DNA from: Streptomyces sp. LaPpAH-108
GTDB lineage: Bacteria; Actinomycetota; Actinomycetes; Streptomycetales; Streptomycetaceae
Reading direction: 5' to 3'
Length of the DNA: 64,000 nucleotides
NCBI RefSeq assembly: GCF_000373625.1
Contig: NZ_KB891996.1
Span: 434,001-498,000 of the forward strand
Part shown: positions 8,020 to 16,436 of the stretch, one piece after another
How positions within the stretch are numbered: the first letter of the stretch is position 1
How the letters are laid out: every line of letters begins with the position of its first letter
Translations under genes and position numbers: made by a program
Notes under the pieces: model-generated
Database searches by the model: none
What the model was told of the DNA's origin: nothing
Seen by the model: only the letters and a program-made list of their open reading frames with translations

Positions 8020-8835
8020 ATGGCAACCCGCGCGACCTCCCGACCCGTAGGCACGGTGACGCGCGGCACCACCAACCCCAACCGGCTGCGCCGTATGGAC
8101 CGCTGGATCGCGGCCACGCACGGCGCCGAGCTGCGCCGCGCGGACGCGCCGGTGGCCGTCGACCTCGGCTACGGTGCCGCGCCCTGGACCGCCGTGGAAC
8201 TCCTGGACCGGCTGCGGACCGCCGCGCCCCGCACCCAGGTGGTCGGCGTCGAGATCGAACCCGAGCGGGTCGCCGCCGCGCGGCCGTACGAGCGCGAGGG
8301 GCTCACCTTCCGGCACGGCGGCTTCGAGATCCCGGTGCCCGGACGCCCGGTGCTGATCCGGGCGGCGAACGTGCTGCGGCAGTACGACGAGGAGCAGGTC
8401 GCGGCGGTGTGGCGGCGGCTGTGCGCGCGGCTCGCCCCGGCGGACGGCGGCTCGCGCGGCGGGCTCCTTGTCGAGGGGACGTGCGACGAGATCGGGCGGC
8501 GGCACGTATGGGTCGCACTCGGCCCCGAGGGCCCGCGCACCGTGACCTTCGCGACCCGGCTCGGCTCCCTGGAGCGCCCCTCCGACCTCGCCGAGCGGCT
8601 GCCGAAGGCGCTGATCCACCGCAACGTCCCGGGCGAACCGGTGCACGCCTTCCTGCGCGACTTCGACCGCGCGTGGGCCGCCGCCGCGCCCTTCGCCTCC
8701 TACGGCGCCCGTCAGCGCTGGCTGCGCACGGTCCGGGACCTGACGGCCGACTGGCCGGTGACGGACGGCCCCGCACGCTGGCGCCAGGGTGAAGTCACCC
8801 TGGACTGGGCCGCGTTGGCACCTCGCGGGCACTGA
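8020..8835 (+). CDS. Class I SAM-dependent methyltransferase-like protein
   Basis: A 271-residue protein with a Rossmann-type SAM-binding motif I (VAVDLGYGAAPWTAVELLDRL) and an acidic motif II (VVGVEIEPERVAAA). The ILIRAANVLRQYDEEQV stretch matches the post-II region. The substrate is unknown. The ATG is placed by a leaderless promoter. It stands divergent to mshA with about 225 bases between them and is a conserved neighbour there. Confidence 0.8.
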   Translation: MATRATSRPVGTVTRGTTNPNRLRRMDRWIAATHGAELRRADAPVAVDLGYGAAPWTAVELLDRLRTAAPRTQVVGVEIEPERVAAARPYEREGLTFRHGGFEIPVPGRPVLIRAANVLRQYDEEQVAAVWRRLCARLAPADGGSRGGLLVEGTCDEIGRRHVWVALGPEGPRTVTFATRLGSLERPSDLAERLPKALIHRNVPGEPVHAFLRDFDRAWAAAAPFASYGARQRWLRTVRDLTADWPVTDGPARWRQGEVTLDWAALAPRGH

Positions 8836-9095
8836 GCCGCCGACCGGGGCGCCAACTGCCCCGGAAAGCACGGAGAAACACGGGGAACGATCTCCGTGCG
8901 CCGTACGTCACACCGACGGAAGATCGTCGTAACCGCCCGCTTCCGGGGGAAGTCCGGGTGAGGGGAGTGTCGCAACGGTCCGAAAGAGGCACCAGGGAGT
9001 ACGACTTCGTACGACCTCTGTCACTTCGGGCCCATTCGTGGCACGATCCCTCGGGCAGCACAGGTTACTGACGGTAAATCAGTTTGGGGGGACGT
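8836..9095. other. Intergenic region before the NlpC/P60 gene
   Basis: 260 bases without a gene. They hold a short dyad GTACGA-CT-TCGTAC (8999-9012) and a small inverted repeat CTGA/TCAG near 9068-9082, close to the start codon. NlpC/P60 genes in streptomycetes often carry a c-di-AMP (ydaO) riboswitch; I do not see its conserved core here. Confidence 0.5.
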
Positions 9096-10247
9096 ATGGG
9101 TTCGGGCAAGCGCGGACTGCTCGCCGCCGCCGTGACCGTGGTCTGCGCGGTGACCGTGCTGGCGGGTGCCGGTACGGCGTTCGCGTCGGTGCCGCCCGAC
9201 CTGTCCGCGACGCCGACCGCGTCCGGCGCGCCCGCGCCCGCGCCCTCCGGCAGCCCGGCACCGGGCACCACGCCGGGCCCGGCGCCGAGCGCGACGCCGA
9301 CTCCCGCGCCCGACAAGGACCTTGAGAAGATCCGCAAGCGGCTCGACCGGCTCTACCGCGAGGCAGCCGCCGCCACCGACGCCTACAACGCGGCCGAGGA
9401 GAAGGCCGATAAGCAGTCCGCGCGGCTCGACGACCTGAACGAGCGCATCGCGGAGGGCAGGAAGCGGCTGAAGCGGCTCAAAGACCAGGCGGGCGCCACC
9501 GCCCGGGCCCAGTACCGCAACGGCGGACTGCCGCCCACGGCGCGGTTCCTGCTCAGCGACGACCCACAGCGGTTCGCGGACTCGGCGGCGGTGATCCTCA
9601 ACGGCGAGCGGGCGACCAAGAAGCTGCTCACCGAAATGACCCGCACCCAGAAGGAGTTGCGGGCCGACTCGGACGACGCCACCGCCCGGATGGAGAAGCT
9701 GGAGGCCGACCGCGCGGACAAGGCCGCCGCGAAGAAGAAGATCAAGAAGCGGATCGCCGACGCCGAACTGGTCGAGTCCCGGCTGGAGAAGAAGGAGAAG
9801 GAGCGGCTGGCCGAGCTGGAGCGGCAGGCCGCCCACGCGGCGCAGACCGCCTGGCTGGACAGCGGCGCCCTCGACGGCGTCAGCGGCAAGACCTCCGCCG
9901 AGGGCAAGAAGGCGGTCGCGTTCGCCACCGCGCAGCTCGGCAAGCCGTACGTGTGGGGCGCCGAGGGCCCCGACTCCTTCGACTGCTCCGGGCTCACCTC
10001 CCAGGCGTGGGCAGCCGCGGGCCACCCGATCCCGCGCACCTCGCAGGAGCAGTGGCGCCGGCTCCCGCACGTGGCGGTGGCGGACATGCGCCCCGGGGAC
10101 CTGATCATCTACTTCGGCGACGCCACGCATGTCGCGATGTACGCGGGCGACGGCAAGATCATCCACGCGCCGCGTCCCGGCCGTACCGTGACGGTGACGG
10201 GGGCGGGCACGATGCCGATCCTGGGGGTCGTACGGCCGAACGGGTGA
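9096..10247 (+). CDS. Secreted NlpC/P60 peptidoglycan endopeptidase
   Basis: A 383-residue exported hydrolase that cuts the gamma-D-Glu to diamino-acid bond of wall stem peptides. Domain order: signal peptide (residues 1-30, cleavage near AFA-SV), a Pro/Ala/Thr linker, a long coiled coil (about 75-265, rich in E/K/R/A), and a C-terminal NlpC/P60 domain. The catalytic Cys is in DSFDCSGLTSQAW, the His in THVAMYAGDG, and the third polar residue is His in IIHAPRPG. The coiled coil resembles RipA/CwlO-type proteins held inactive until engaged by a partner. A GGGGGGA sequence precedes the ATG. Confidence 0.93.
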   Translation: MGSGKRGLLAAAVTVVCAVTVLAGAGTAFASVPPDLSATPTASGAPAPAPSGSPAPGTTPGPAPSATPTPAPDKDLEKIRKRLDRLYREAAAATDAYNAAEEKADKQSARLDDLNERIAEGRKRLKRLKDQAGATARAQYRNGGLPPTARFLLSDDPQRFADSAAVILNGERATKKLLTEMTRTQKELRADSDDATARMEKLEADRADKAAAKKKIKKRIADAELVESRLEKKEKERLAELERQAAHAAQTAWLDSGALDGVSGKTSAEGKKAVAFATAQLGKPYVWGAEGPDSFDCSGLTSQAWAAAGHPIPRTSQEQWRRLPHVAVADMRPGDLIIYFGDATHVAMYAGDGKIIHAPRPGRTVTVTGAGTMPILGVVRPNG

Positions 10248-10548
10248 CGGAGTCGTGACGCCGGGCCGCCTCGGGCCCGCTCACGTGACCCGCGCCACTC
10301 GGCAGGGGCCCGCATCCGTGTGACCGACTCCACCCGGGCCCCCGCCCGCCGAGTGAGCTTCGTCATTCCGGCACGGCCCCACGCACCCCGAACCCCCTTG
10401 CGCGGCACGGCACATGGCGGCCGACCGCGCCCGAGCGACGCGGCTCACACCATTCCGCCGGAACCGCCGCAACCGCTATGGTCACCCGACGGTGGATCGA
10501 GACCCCTCGACACCACCACCCTCGGGGGGAGCGAAGGAACCCAGGAAG
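10248..10548. other. Intergenic region before the SpoIIE phosphatase gene
   Basis: About 300 bases. A GC-rich imperfect hairpin follows the NlpC stop (near 10264-10281). No convincing small gene, repeat or known operator is visible. Confidence 0.4.
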
Positions 10549-11856
10549 ATGCCCGTACCCATACCGCGGCAGAGGGCGATCCCGGCCGTGGAAAGTGGTC
10601 AGGCGCGGGCCGCCACCGTGTTCGGCGGCCCCCTCGAACAGGAGGCCGGCCGCGACACCACATCCCATGGCACCACCGCCGGACCGCTCACCCTGCTGCT
10701 GATCGAGGACGACCCGGCCGGGCCGATCGTGCCCGAGCTGCTGGACGCCTCCGGCAAGCCGATCCGCGTCCGCACCGCCCGCAACCTCACCGAGGCGGGG
10801 CGGCTGCTCACCGACGACGTGCACTGCATCCTCCTGGACCTCGCGCTGCCCGCCCCGGGCCGCCCGGAGGACCCCGACGAGCTGGCCGTACTGCGCCAGG
10901 TCCTGGAGCTGGCCCCCCGGCAGGCGGTGATCGCGCTGACCGCCTCCGGCGACGCCGAGCGCGGCGCCGAGGCCGTGCGCGTGGGCGCCCAGGACTATCT
11001 GTTCCGCGACGAGCTGGACAGCCGCCTGCTCAACCGCGCCATCCGCTACGCCGTCGAGCGCAAGCGCTCCGACACCGCCGAGCGGCGCCTGGCCGAGGGC
11101 AGGCTGCGCGCGCAGGAGAACCGGCGCCTGGAGCGCGGTCTGCTGCCGACCCCGCTGCTCGAGGGCTCCGGGCTGCGCTTCGCCGCGCGCTACCGCCCCG
11201 GCCGCTCCCGCGCGCTGCTCGGCGGCGACTTCTACGACGCGGTGCGCACCCCCGACGGCACCGTGCACGCCATGATCGGCGACGTCTGCGGCCACGGGCC
11301 CGACGAGGCCGCGCTCGGCGTGGAGCTGCGGATCGCCTGGCGGGCGCTGACCCTGGCCGGGCTGTGCGGGGACCAGCTCCTGGACACCCTCCAGGAGGTA
11401 CTGATCCACGAGCGCGCCCACGAGGAGATCTTCGCGACCCTCTGCACGGTGGACATCTCCCCGGACGGCCGCCGCGCGGGCCTGTGCCTGGCCGGTCACC
11501 CGTCCCCGCTGCTGGTACGCCCCGGCACGGGCACCCCGGTCCCGCGCCTGCTGCCGTACGAGAACAACGGCCCCGCCCTCGGTCTGCTCCCCGGTGCCCG
11601 CTGGCCCCGGATGCAGGTGGAGCTGGGCGCCGAGTGGAGCCTGCTGCTCTACACCGACGGCCTCATCGAGGGCCACGTCGGCACCTCCGGCGACCGCCTC
11701 GGCCAGGACGGCATGGCCGCCATGATCCACCGCCAGCTCTCCGAGGGCCTGCGCGGCGAGGAACTGCTGCGCGCGGCGGTCAACGAGGCCCGCGACCTCA
11801 ACGGGGGCGATCTCACGGACGACGTGGCGGTCGTACTGCTGGAACGCCAGCGGTAG
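10549..11856 (+). CDS. Response-regulator / PP2C (SpoIIE) protein phosphatase
   Basis: A 435-residue protein. Residues about 45-165 form a receiver domain (LTLLLIEDDPAG, CILLDLALP, ALTASGD, GAQDYLFRDEL) with the acidic pocket and the phospho-acceptor Asp in LLDLALP. A short coiled coil (AERRLAEGRLRAQENRRLERGLLP) leads into a SpoIIE/RsbU phosphatase domain with metal-binding motifs GGDFYDAV, IGDVCGHGPDEA, YTDGLIE and DDVAVVLL. Such enzymes dephosphorylate anti-anti-sigma factors. No sigma, anti-sigma or kinase gene is adjacent. The 3' end is copied downstream in three tandem units. Confidence 0.92.
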   Translation: MPVPIPRQRAIPAVESGQARAATVFGGPLEQEAGRDTTSHGTTAGPLTLLLIEDDPAGPIVPELLDASGKPIRVRTARNLTEAGRLLTDDVHCILLDLALPAPGRPEDPDELAVLRQVLELAPRQAVIALTASGDAERGAEAVRVGAQDYLFRDELDSRLLNRAIRYAVERKRSDTAERRLAEGRLRAQENRRLERGLLPTPLLEGSGLRFAARYRPGRSRALLGGDFYDAVRTPDGTVHAMIGDVCGHGPDEAALGVELRIAWRALTLAGLCGDQLLDTLQEVLIHERAHEEIFATLCTVDISPDGRRAGLCLAGHPSPLLVRPGTGTPVPRLLPYENNGPALGLLPGARWPRMQVELGAEWSLLLYTDGLIEGHVGTSGDRLGQDGMAAMIHRQLSEGLRGEELLRAAVNEARDLNGGDLTDDVAVVLLERQR

Positions 11857-12245
11857 CGGTCCCCTCGGTGGCGCAGCGGGGTGGGCGTCTGGGGGCGGCT
11901 CCCTGGAACAGGTGCGGTAGGGCGCTCCGCCGGGGCCGGTGGTAGGGACCTGATCCGGCGCCGTGGTGGTCGTGCCGCTGGAACGCCAGCGGTAGCGGTC
12001 CCCTCGGGGCGGCGCAGCGGCGTGGGCGTCTGGGGGCGGCTCCCTGGAACAGGTGCGGTAGGGCGCTCCGCCGGGGCCGGTGGTAGGGACCTGATCCGGC
12101 GCCGTGGTGGTCGTGCCGCTGGAACGCCAGCGGTAGCGGTCCCCTCGGGGCGGCGCAGCGGCGTGGGCGTCTGGGGGCGGCTCCCCGGAACAGGTGCGGT
12201 AGGGCGCTCCGCCGGGGGCGGTGGTCAGGGACCTGGTCCGGCGCC
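11824..12245. repeat. Three tandem ~140-bp units, the first overlapping the phosphatase gene end
   Basis: Units at 11824-11962 (139 bp), 11963-12103 (141 bp) and 12104-12245 (142 bp) are nearly identical. Unit 1 begins inside the last 11 codons of the SpoIIE gene, so units 2 and 3 each carry an extra copy of the gene's final codons and TAG (CTGGAACGCCAGCGGTAG at 11978 and 12119) with no upstream coding sequence. Differences are a few substitutions and small indels, which suggests recent tandem duplication. Confidence 0.9.
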
Positions 12246-12263
12246 GTGCAGGGTCTCAGGAAG

Positions 12264-12327
12264 CCGCAGCCCCCTGATCCGCCGAAGCCCCGCAACCCGC
12301 AGCCCCCTGATCCGCCGAAGCCCCGCA
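12264..12327. repeat. Perfect 31-bp direct repeat, two copies
   Basis: Two identical 31-base copies at 12264-12294 and 12297-12327, separated by 2 bases, directly after the 140-bp repeat array and against the 3' end of the DUF2516 gene. Both contain CCCCTGATCCGCCGAAGCCC. Confidence 0.9.
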
Positions 12328-12331
12328 GGGA

Positions 12332-12631
12332 TCAGCGGCGATTGCGGTTCCAGATGCGACCGCCGGAGACGCGCTGGAGGGCGGGGCGGACGTCGACGAA
12401 GAAGACGATCGTGGCGACCAGGCCCGCGAGCTGGAGGAACAGCATCGGGACGAGCAGGTTCACCGCGACGGTGACGCCCAGGATGATCAGCCAGAAGCCC
12501 TTGTTCTTCTTGTCGGCCGCGCGGTAGGCGTCCTCGCGGAAGAGGAGGGCCAGGGCGAAGGCCACCACGGCCAGGACGAGCATGGCGGTGTAGATCAGCC
12601 ACATCACGTCGCCGAACGCCGTCATCAGCAC
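12332..12631 (-). CDS. DUF2516 family membrane protein
   Basis: A 99-residue protein with two or three hydrophobic segments (MWLIYTAMLVLAVVAFALAL, GFWLIILGVTVAVNLLVPML, LAGLVATIVFF) and a short basic C-terminal tail (GGRIWNRNRR), as in actinobacterial DUF2516 proteins. Function unknown. I chose GTG at 12631 because a GGTGG ribosome site lies at the right distance; the ATG two codons later is also possible. A 15-bp hairpin separates it from the upstream HBHA-like gene. Confidence 0.8.
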   Translation of the reverse strand: MLMTAFGDVMWLIYTAMLVLAVVAFALALLFREDAYRAADKKNKGFWLIILGVTVAVNLLVPMLFLQLAGLVATIVFFVDVRPALQRVSGGRIWNRNRR

Positions 12632-12679
12632 AGTGCCACCACCTGGTTCGAATCGTCGGTAAAGCCACCGTACCCAGAG

Positions 12680-12714
12680 AACGGGCCGGGCACCCCGAAG
12701 GTGCCCGGCCCGTT
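12680..12714. terminator. Strong 15-bp stem terminator
   Basis: A perfect 15-bp inverted repeat (AACGGGCCGGGCACC and its complement) around a CCGAA loop, followed by GT. It lies 20 bases past the stop of the HBHA-like gene (minus strand). Confidence 0.85.
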
Positions 12715-12734
12715 GTCCACGGTGTCCGGCGGTG

Positions 12735-13343
12735 TCACTTGGCCGGCGGCGTGGTCTTCTTGGCGGTCGGCGGCGTCTTGCGGGCGGCCGGGGACTTCTT
12801 CGGCGGGGCCGGCTTCTTCGCGGCGGCCGACTCGGGGGTGACCGGGGCGGGCGCCGCCGTGAGCGGGGTGTCGGTCGGGGTGGGCTCGGGGGCGCCCTCG
12901 ACGGCGATGGCCAGGTCCTCGATCTCCTCGGCCGCGTCACCGCGCCAGGTCTTCACGGCCTGCTCGCCGTGCTCGGCGACCTTCTCGTAGGTCTCGCGGG
13001 CCTTGACGGCGTACTCGGCGGCGACGCCGACGCCGCGCAGGGCGAGGTCCTGGGCGGACTCGCCGAGCTTCTTGATGTCCACGTCGAGCGTGCCGAGGAG
13101 CTGGTTGAGCCGGGACTGCAGCCCCTCCTGCGCCTCCTTGGCGCGGGCGGTGGCCTTGGCCTGGACCTCCTTGGGGTCGGTGGCGCGCACCTTGTCGATC
13201 GTGGCCGGGGCCTCGGTGCGGAGCTGCTCGACCAGCGCGGGCACCTTCTTGGCCTGCTGGATCGCGAGATCGGCGGTTCCGGCGGCGAAGTAGAGCGGGG
13301 TCGGGTCGCTGAAGGTCTTGCGCAGGTCGTCGGTGATGGCCAT
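12735..13343 (-). CDS. HBHA-like helical protein with Lys/Pro/Ala tail
   Basis: A 202-residue protein. Residues 1-150 are almost entirely helical and charged (DLRKTFSDPTPLYFAAGTADLA, QAKATARAKEAQEGLQSRLNQLL), resembling mycobacterial heparin-binding hemagglutinin. The last 50 residues are a low-complexity tail of Thr/Pro/Ala followed by repeated KKP, KKS and RKTPP motifs, strongly basic. In mycobacteria such tails bind heparan sulfate or nucleic acids; here the partner is unknown. The XRE gene upstream is on the same strand, 80 bases away. Confidence 0.85.
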   Translation of the reverse strand: MAITDDLRKTFSDPTPLYFAAGTADLAIQQAKKVPALVEQLRTEAPATIDKVRATDPKEVQAKATARAKEAQEGLQSRLNQLLGTLDVDIKKLGESAQDLALRGVGVAAEYAVKARETYEKVAEHGEQAVKTWRGDAAEEIEDLAIAVEGAPEPTPTDTPLTAAPAPVTPESAAAKKPAPPKKSPAARKTPPTAKKTTPPAK

Positions 13344-13423
13344 GGTGAGGGTCCTCCCGGATTCGGTTCGCGTTCGGCTGAGGTTGTGTTGGTCCGCGTG
13401 CGGCGGCCGGAGCCCTGGTCCGG

Positions 13424-13912
13424 CTACTGTCCGGCCGTCCGCCGCGGACCGGCATCACTGCCGCCGGCCGTGCGGGTGCCGCGTGCGGTGGTGTCGCCCG
13501 TGTCGTCCTCGGTGCTGCCGGTCCGCTCCTCCCCCGCCGCCTCCTGCTCCGATTCGCCGGTCCCGAATCCGTTCTCCTTGCGGAAGGACTCGTAGATCTG
13601 GAGCAGCACCTGCTTCTGCCGCTCGTTCAGCGAGGGATCGGCGAGGAGGACGGCGCGCGTCTCGACCTCGTCCCGGTCCCGTTCGGCGTCGAGGATTCCG
13701 GCGCGGACGTACAGCGTCTCGGCGGAGATGCGCAGCGCCTTGGCGACCTGCTGCAACACCTCCGCGCTCGGCTTGCGCAGCCCGCGCTCGATCTGGCTCA
13801 GGTACGGATTGGACACCCCGGCGGCATCGGCGAGCTGCCGCAGCGAGAGCTGTGCGTTGCGCCGCTGCTCGCGCAGATACTCACCGAGATTGCCGACGTT
13901 GAGCGATGCCAT
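13424..13912 (-). CDS. XRE family transcriptional regulator
   Basis: A 162-residue protein with an N-terminal helix-turn-helix of the XRE/Cro type (LREQRRNAQLSLRQLADAAGVSNPYLSQIERGLRKPSAEVLQQVAKAL), a middle helical part, and a C-terminal acidic, disordered tail (GESEQEAAGEERTGSTEDDTGDTT). The start MASLNVGNL was preferred over the GTG six codons upstream by similarity to family N-termini; neither has an ideal ribosome site. A dyad just upstream may be its own operator. It probably controls itself and the HBHA-like gene. Confidence 0.9.
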   Translation of the reverse strand: MASLNVGNLGEYLREQRRNAQLSLRQLADAAGVSNPYLSQIERGLRKPSAEVLQQVAKALRISAETLYVRAGILDAERDRDEVETRAVLLADPSLNERQKQVLLQIYESFRKENGFGTGESEQEAAGEERTGSTEDDTGDTTARGTRTAGGSDAGPRRTAGQ

Positions 13913-13936
13913 GCCTCCACCATGCCTCACCCCTGC

Positions 13937-13963
13937 TAACTATTGCAAGCATCCGCTAGCAAG
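13937..13963 (-). promoter_or_regulatory. Imperfect dyad upstream of the XRE gene
   Basis: On the minus strand TGCTAGC and GTTAGCA form an imperfect inverted repeat flanking CTTGCAATA, overlapping the likely promoter 25-50 bases before the start codon. This is a candidate autoregulatory operator. Confidence 0.4.
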
Positions 13964-14082
13964 AGTGTGTCGCACACGGCAGGAACCGTCACCGTGACCG
14001 AAAGCCATCGGCCTGGTCGTGGCGGTGGCTCATCCACAAGAAAAAGCTCCCGCCGGGCCCGGTCCGTCCAGGAGCATGAGGC

Positions 14083-14955
14083 ATGCGTTCGAACGACTGG
14101 CAACTCACCGATGATGTAGACGACTTCCTCGCCCGGGCCGGGGGCTTTCTGCGGTCGCGGCCCGCGTTGCACAACACGCCGCTGACGGAGATCGAGAGGT
14201 TGCGGGCGCGCGGGGACGGAGGCGGTGGCTTCGGGGTGCTGGAGTCGGGGGGCGAGGTGCGCGCCGTCTTTTATCGCACTCCGCGGGGGTACCTGGGCGT
14301 CACGCCGCTCAGCGGAGAGCAGGCCGACAGCCTGGCCGCCCGGCTGGCCGGTCTCGGTCGCTCGCCCTCCGGGGTCATCTCGGACCACGACACCGCTTCC
14401 GCCTTCGCCGAGGCGTGGCAGCGGCACACGGGAGCGGCGTCGGCGCCCTTCTGGCGGACTCATCTGTACCGGCTCGGCACGCTCACCCCACCGCAGCCGC
14501 GACCGGCGGGGCGGGGCCGGGGCGCGGACCGCGAGGATCGGGAGCAAGTCGTCCGCTGGTGCCGGGAGTTCTGCGTCGAAGTCGGGGAGCAGCGCTCCAT
14601 CGACCTGATCGACTCCGGCGCCTGGGCCGACTCGCGGTTCGGCGACCGGCGCTTCACGTTCTGGGAGACGCCGGACGGCACTCCCGCCGCGATGGCGGCC
14701 GTGACCTCGATGGTCGGCGGCATGGTCCGGGTGGACCCCGTCTACACCCCGGCCCGCCTCCGGGGCCGCGGCTACGCGGGCGCCGTGACGGTCGAGGTGA
14801 GCAGGGCCGCGCTGGCCGAAGGCGCCACGGACGTCGTCCTGTTCGCGGACCCGGCCAACCCCACCAGCAATGCCCTCTACCAGCGCATCGGATACGTCCA
14901 CGTCGCCGACTTCACGGGCTACCGGTTCTCCTACGGCACTCCGGAAGCCGGTTAA
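14083..14955 (+). CDS. GNAT family N-acetyltransferase
   Basis: A 290-residue protein. The C-terminal half is a GNAT domain: VDPVYTPARLRGRGYAGAVTVEVSRAAL is the acetyl-CoA motif A (R-x-x-G-x-G/A), and NPTSNALYQRIGYVHVADFTGYRF is motif B. The N-terminal half looks like a degenerate second GNAT or substrate domain. A GGAG ribosome site precedes the ATG. The substrate is unknown. It overlaps the convergent methyltransferase gene by 4 bases. Confidence 0.88.
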   Translation: MRSNDWQLTDDVDDFLARAGGFLRSRPALHNTPLTEIERLRARGDGGGGFGVLESGGEVRAVFYRTPRGYLGVTPLSGEQADSLAARLAGLGRSPSGVISDHDTASAFAEAWQRHTGAASAPFWRTHLYRLGTLTPPQPRPAGRGRGADREDREQVVRWCREFCVEVGEQRSIDLIDSGAWADSRFGDRRFTFWETPDGTPAAMAAVTSMVGGMVRVDPVYTPARLRGRGYAGAVTVEVSRAALAEGATDVVLFADPANPTSNALYQRIGYVHVADFTGYRFSYGTPEAG

Positions 14956-15686
14956 GCACGGCGCGAGGCGGAGGCCACGAAGACCAGCTCCCGGCCCGGG
15001 CGGTCGGGAGCGTCGCGGACGTCCTCCAGGACGTACCCGCACGCCGACAGGTCCGCCGCCACCTGAGCCCGCTCGCGGAAGCGGAGCGTGGAGTCCGAGG
15101 TCAGTACGGTGCCGTCCGCAGCGAAGCCGTATGTCCAGCGGAACGACACCAACGGACCGTCCACACCGGTGAGTTCGACCCAGCTCTCGACCGCTCCCAC
15201 GCCAGGAACCTCCGTGACGGTGTACGAGCGCTCCCGGGTCCACTCCTCCCACGCCCGCCGGGCCGGATCGCGGGTCTCGAAGACCAGACGGCCGCCGGGG
15301 CGCAGGGCGGCGTGGATGCCGCGCAGGGTCTCGCGCCAGGCGGGCGGATCGGTCACGGCCTGGGCGACGTTCGCCGTCATGGTCGCGAGGTCGGCCCGCA
15401 GCGGCGGCAGCGCGGTGGCGTCACCGTGGATCCAACTGACCTGCTGCGCACCGGGTTTCGTCCGCGCCACCGCGAGGGACGCCTCGGCGGGATCGACCCC
15501 GGTCACTTCAAGGCCGCGCCGGGCCAGCCGCAACGCGAACACCCCCGTGCCGCAGCCGACGTCCAGCACGCGCCGCGCCCCGAACTCCTCCGCCATCCGC
15601 ACATAGGCGTCGAGATCGCTCCGGTCGGAATCGAGGGCGTCGTGGATCGCGGCGAGGCGGGGGTGCGTGAAGCATTCGTCGGCCAT
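14952..15686 (-). CDS. Class I SAM-dependent methyltransferase
   Basis: A 244-residue enzyme with SAM motif I VLDVGCGTGVFALRLARRG, motif II TGVDPAEASLAVA, and post motifs IHGDATALPPLRADLATMTANVAQAV, as in the UbiE/Methyltransf_11/25 group. Substrate unknown. It faces the TetR gene on the same strand with a 57-base gap. Confidence 0.88.
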   Translation of the reverse strand: MADECFTHPRLAAIHDALDSDRSDLDAYVRMAEEFGARRVLDVGCGTGVFALRLARRGLEVTGVDPAEASLAVARTKPGAQQVSWIHGDATALPPLRADLATMTANVAQAVTDPPAWRETLRGIHAALRPGGRLVFETRDPARRAWEEWTRERSYTVTEVPGVGAVESWVELTGVDGPLVSFRWTYGFAADGTVLTSDSTLRFRERAQVAADLSACGYVLEDVRDAPDRPGRELVFVASASRRA

Positions 15687-15743
15687 GGGAAAGGAACATA
15701 ACCCACCTGACCCAGAAGGGACTTGACCCCCTCTGCTCCCCGT

Positions 15744-16340
15744 TCAGGCCCCCGGCGCCCCGTACCGCAGTCCGTCCACCAGCAGGGCGATCATGCGGTG
15801 GGTGTGGCCGTCGGTGTCGTCGTGGGTGGGGAGGGTGAGGCCGGCGACGGCGCGGAGGAGGTCGTCGGGGTCGGCGTCGGGGCGGATGGCGCCCGCTGCC
15901 GAGGCGCGGGAGAGGAGGTCGGACAGGACCGGCAGGAAGCGTTGCCCGAAGTAGGCGGGGAGGCTGTCGTAGGCGGGGTCGCCGGAGTGCAGGGCGGCGC
16001 TCAGCCCCCGCTTGGTGGCGATGAATCCGGCGAAGCGGCGCAGCCAGAGGGTGAGGGCTTCCAGCGGCTCGTGCGCGGCGGCGAGCGCGGGGGCCGCATC
16101 CGCGCAGGCGTCGACCTCGTGGCGGAAGACGGCGGCGATGAGGTCGGAGCGCTGCGGGAAGTGGCGGTAGAGGGTGCCCGCGCCCACGCCCGCCTTCGCG
16201 GTGATCTGCCGTACGGGCGCGTCGACGCCCGAGGTGGCGAACACCTCGGCCGCCGCACCGAGCAGGGTGTCGATGCTGCGCCGCGCGTCGGCCCGCAGGG
16301 GCCGCTCCGCCGGGCCGGTCGGGCCGTCCTGGATGCCCAC
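15744..16340 (-). CDS. TetR family transcriptional repressor
   Basis: A 198-residue repressor. The N-terminal helix-turn-helix (DTLLGAAAEVFATSGVDAPVRQITAKAGVGAGTLYRHFPQRSDLIAAVF) is complete, and the C-terminal helical ligand domain matches TetR_C (SbtR-like). The GTG start lies 97 bases from the start of the divergent aldo-keto reductase, with a large dyad operator between them. It most likely represses itself and the reductase until an aldehyde or ketone substrate is sensed (inference). Confidence 0.93.
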   Translation of the reverse strand: MGIQDGPTGPAERPLRADARRSIDTLLGAAAEVFATSGVDAPVRQITAKAGVGAGTLYRHFPQRSDLIAAVFRHEVDACADAAPALAAAHEPLEALTLWLRRFAGFIATKRGLSAALHSGDPAYDSLPAYFGQRFLPVLSDLLSRASAAGAIRPDADPDDLLRAVAGLTLPTHDDTDGHTHRMIALLVDGLRYGAPGA

Positions 16341-16358
16341 TTCTCCGCACTCCCCTTG

Positions 16359-16410
16359 CTAAGCGGAACAACGTTCCGTATCGTCGATTGCGGAACACTG
16401 TTCCGCTTAG
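16359..16410. promoter_or_regulatory. 52-bp palindromic TetR operator
   Basis: Perfect 12-base outer arms CTAAGCGGAACA (16359-16370) and TGTTCCGCTTAG (16399-16410) flank the region. Two inner dyads, GGAAC-AAC-GTTCC (16365-16377) and GGAACACTGTTCC (16392-16404), are 27 bases apart centre to centre. The layout fits two repressor dimers, or a dimer of dimers, over the divergent promoters. Confidence 0.85.
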
Positions 16411-16436
16411 GTGAGCCTAGCGCGAGGAGGAGAACC

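Noticed and set aside
8836..9095. c-di-AMP (ydaO) riboswitch before the NlpC/P60 gene
   Set aside because: Expected from other streptomycete wall hydrolases, but I could not find the conserved core elements here.
11881..12474. A 197-codon frame over the tandem repeats
   Set aside because: It is a translation of the repeat units (repeated GVWGRLPGTGAVGRSAG) with no ribosome site and no relation to a known protein.
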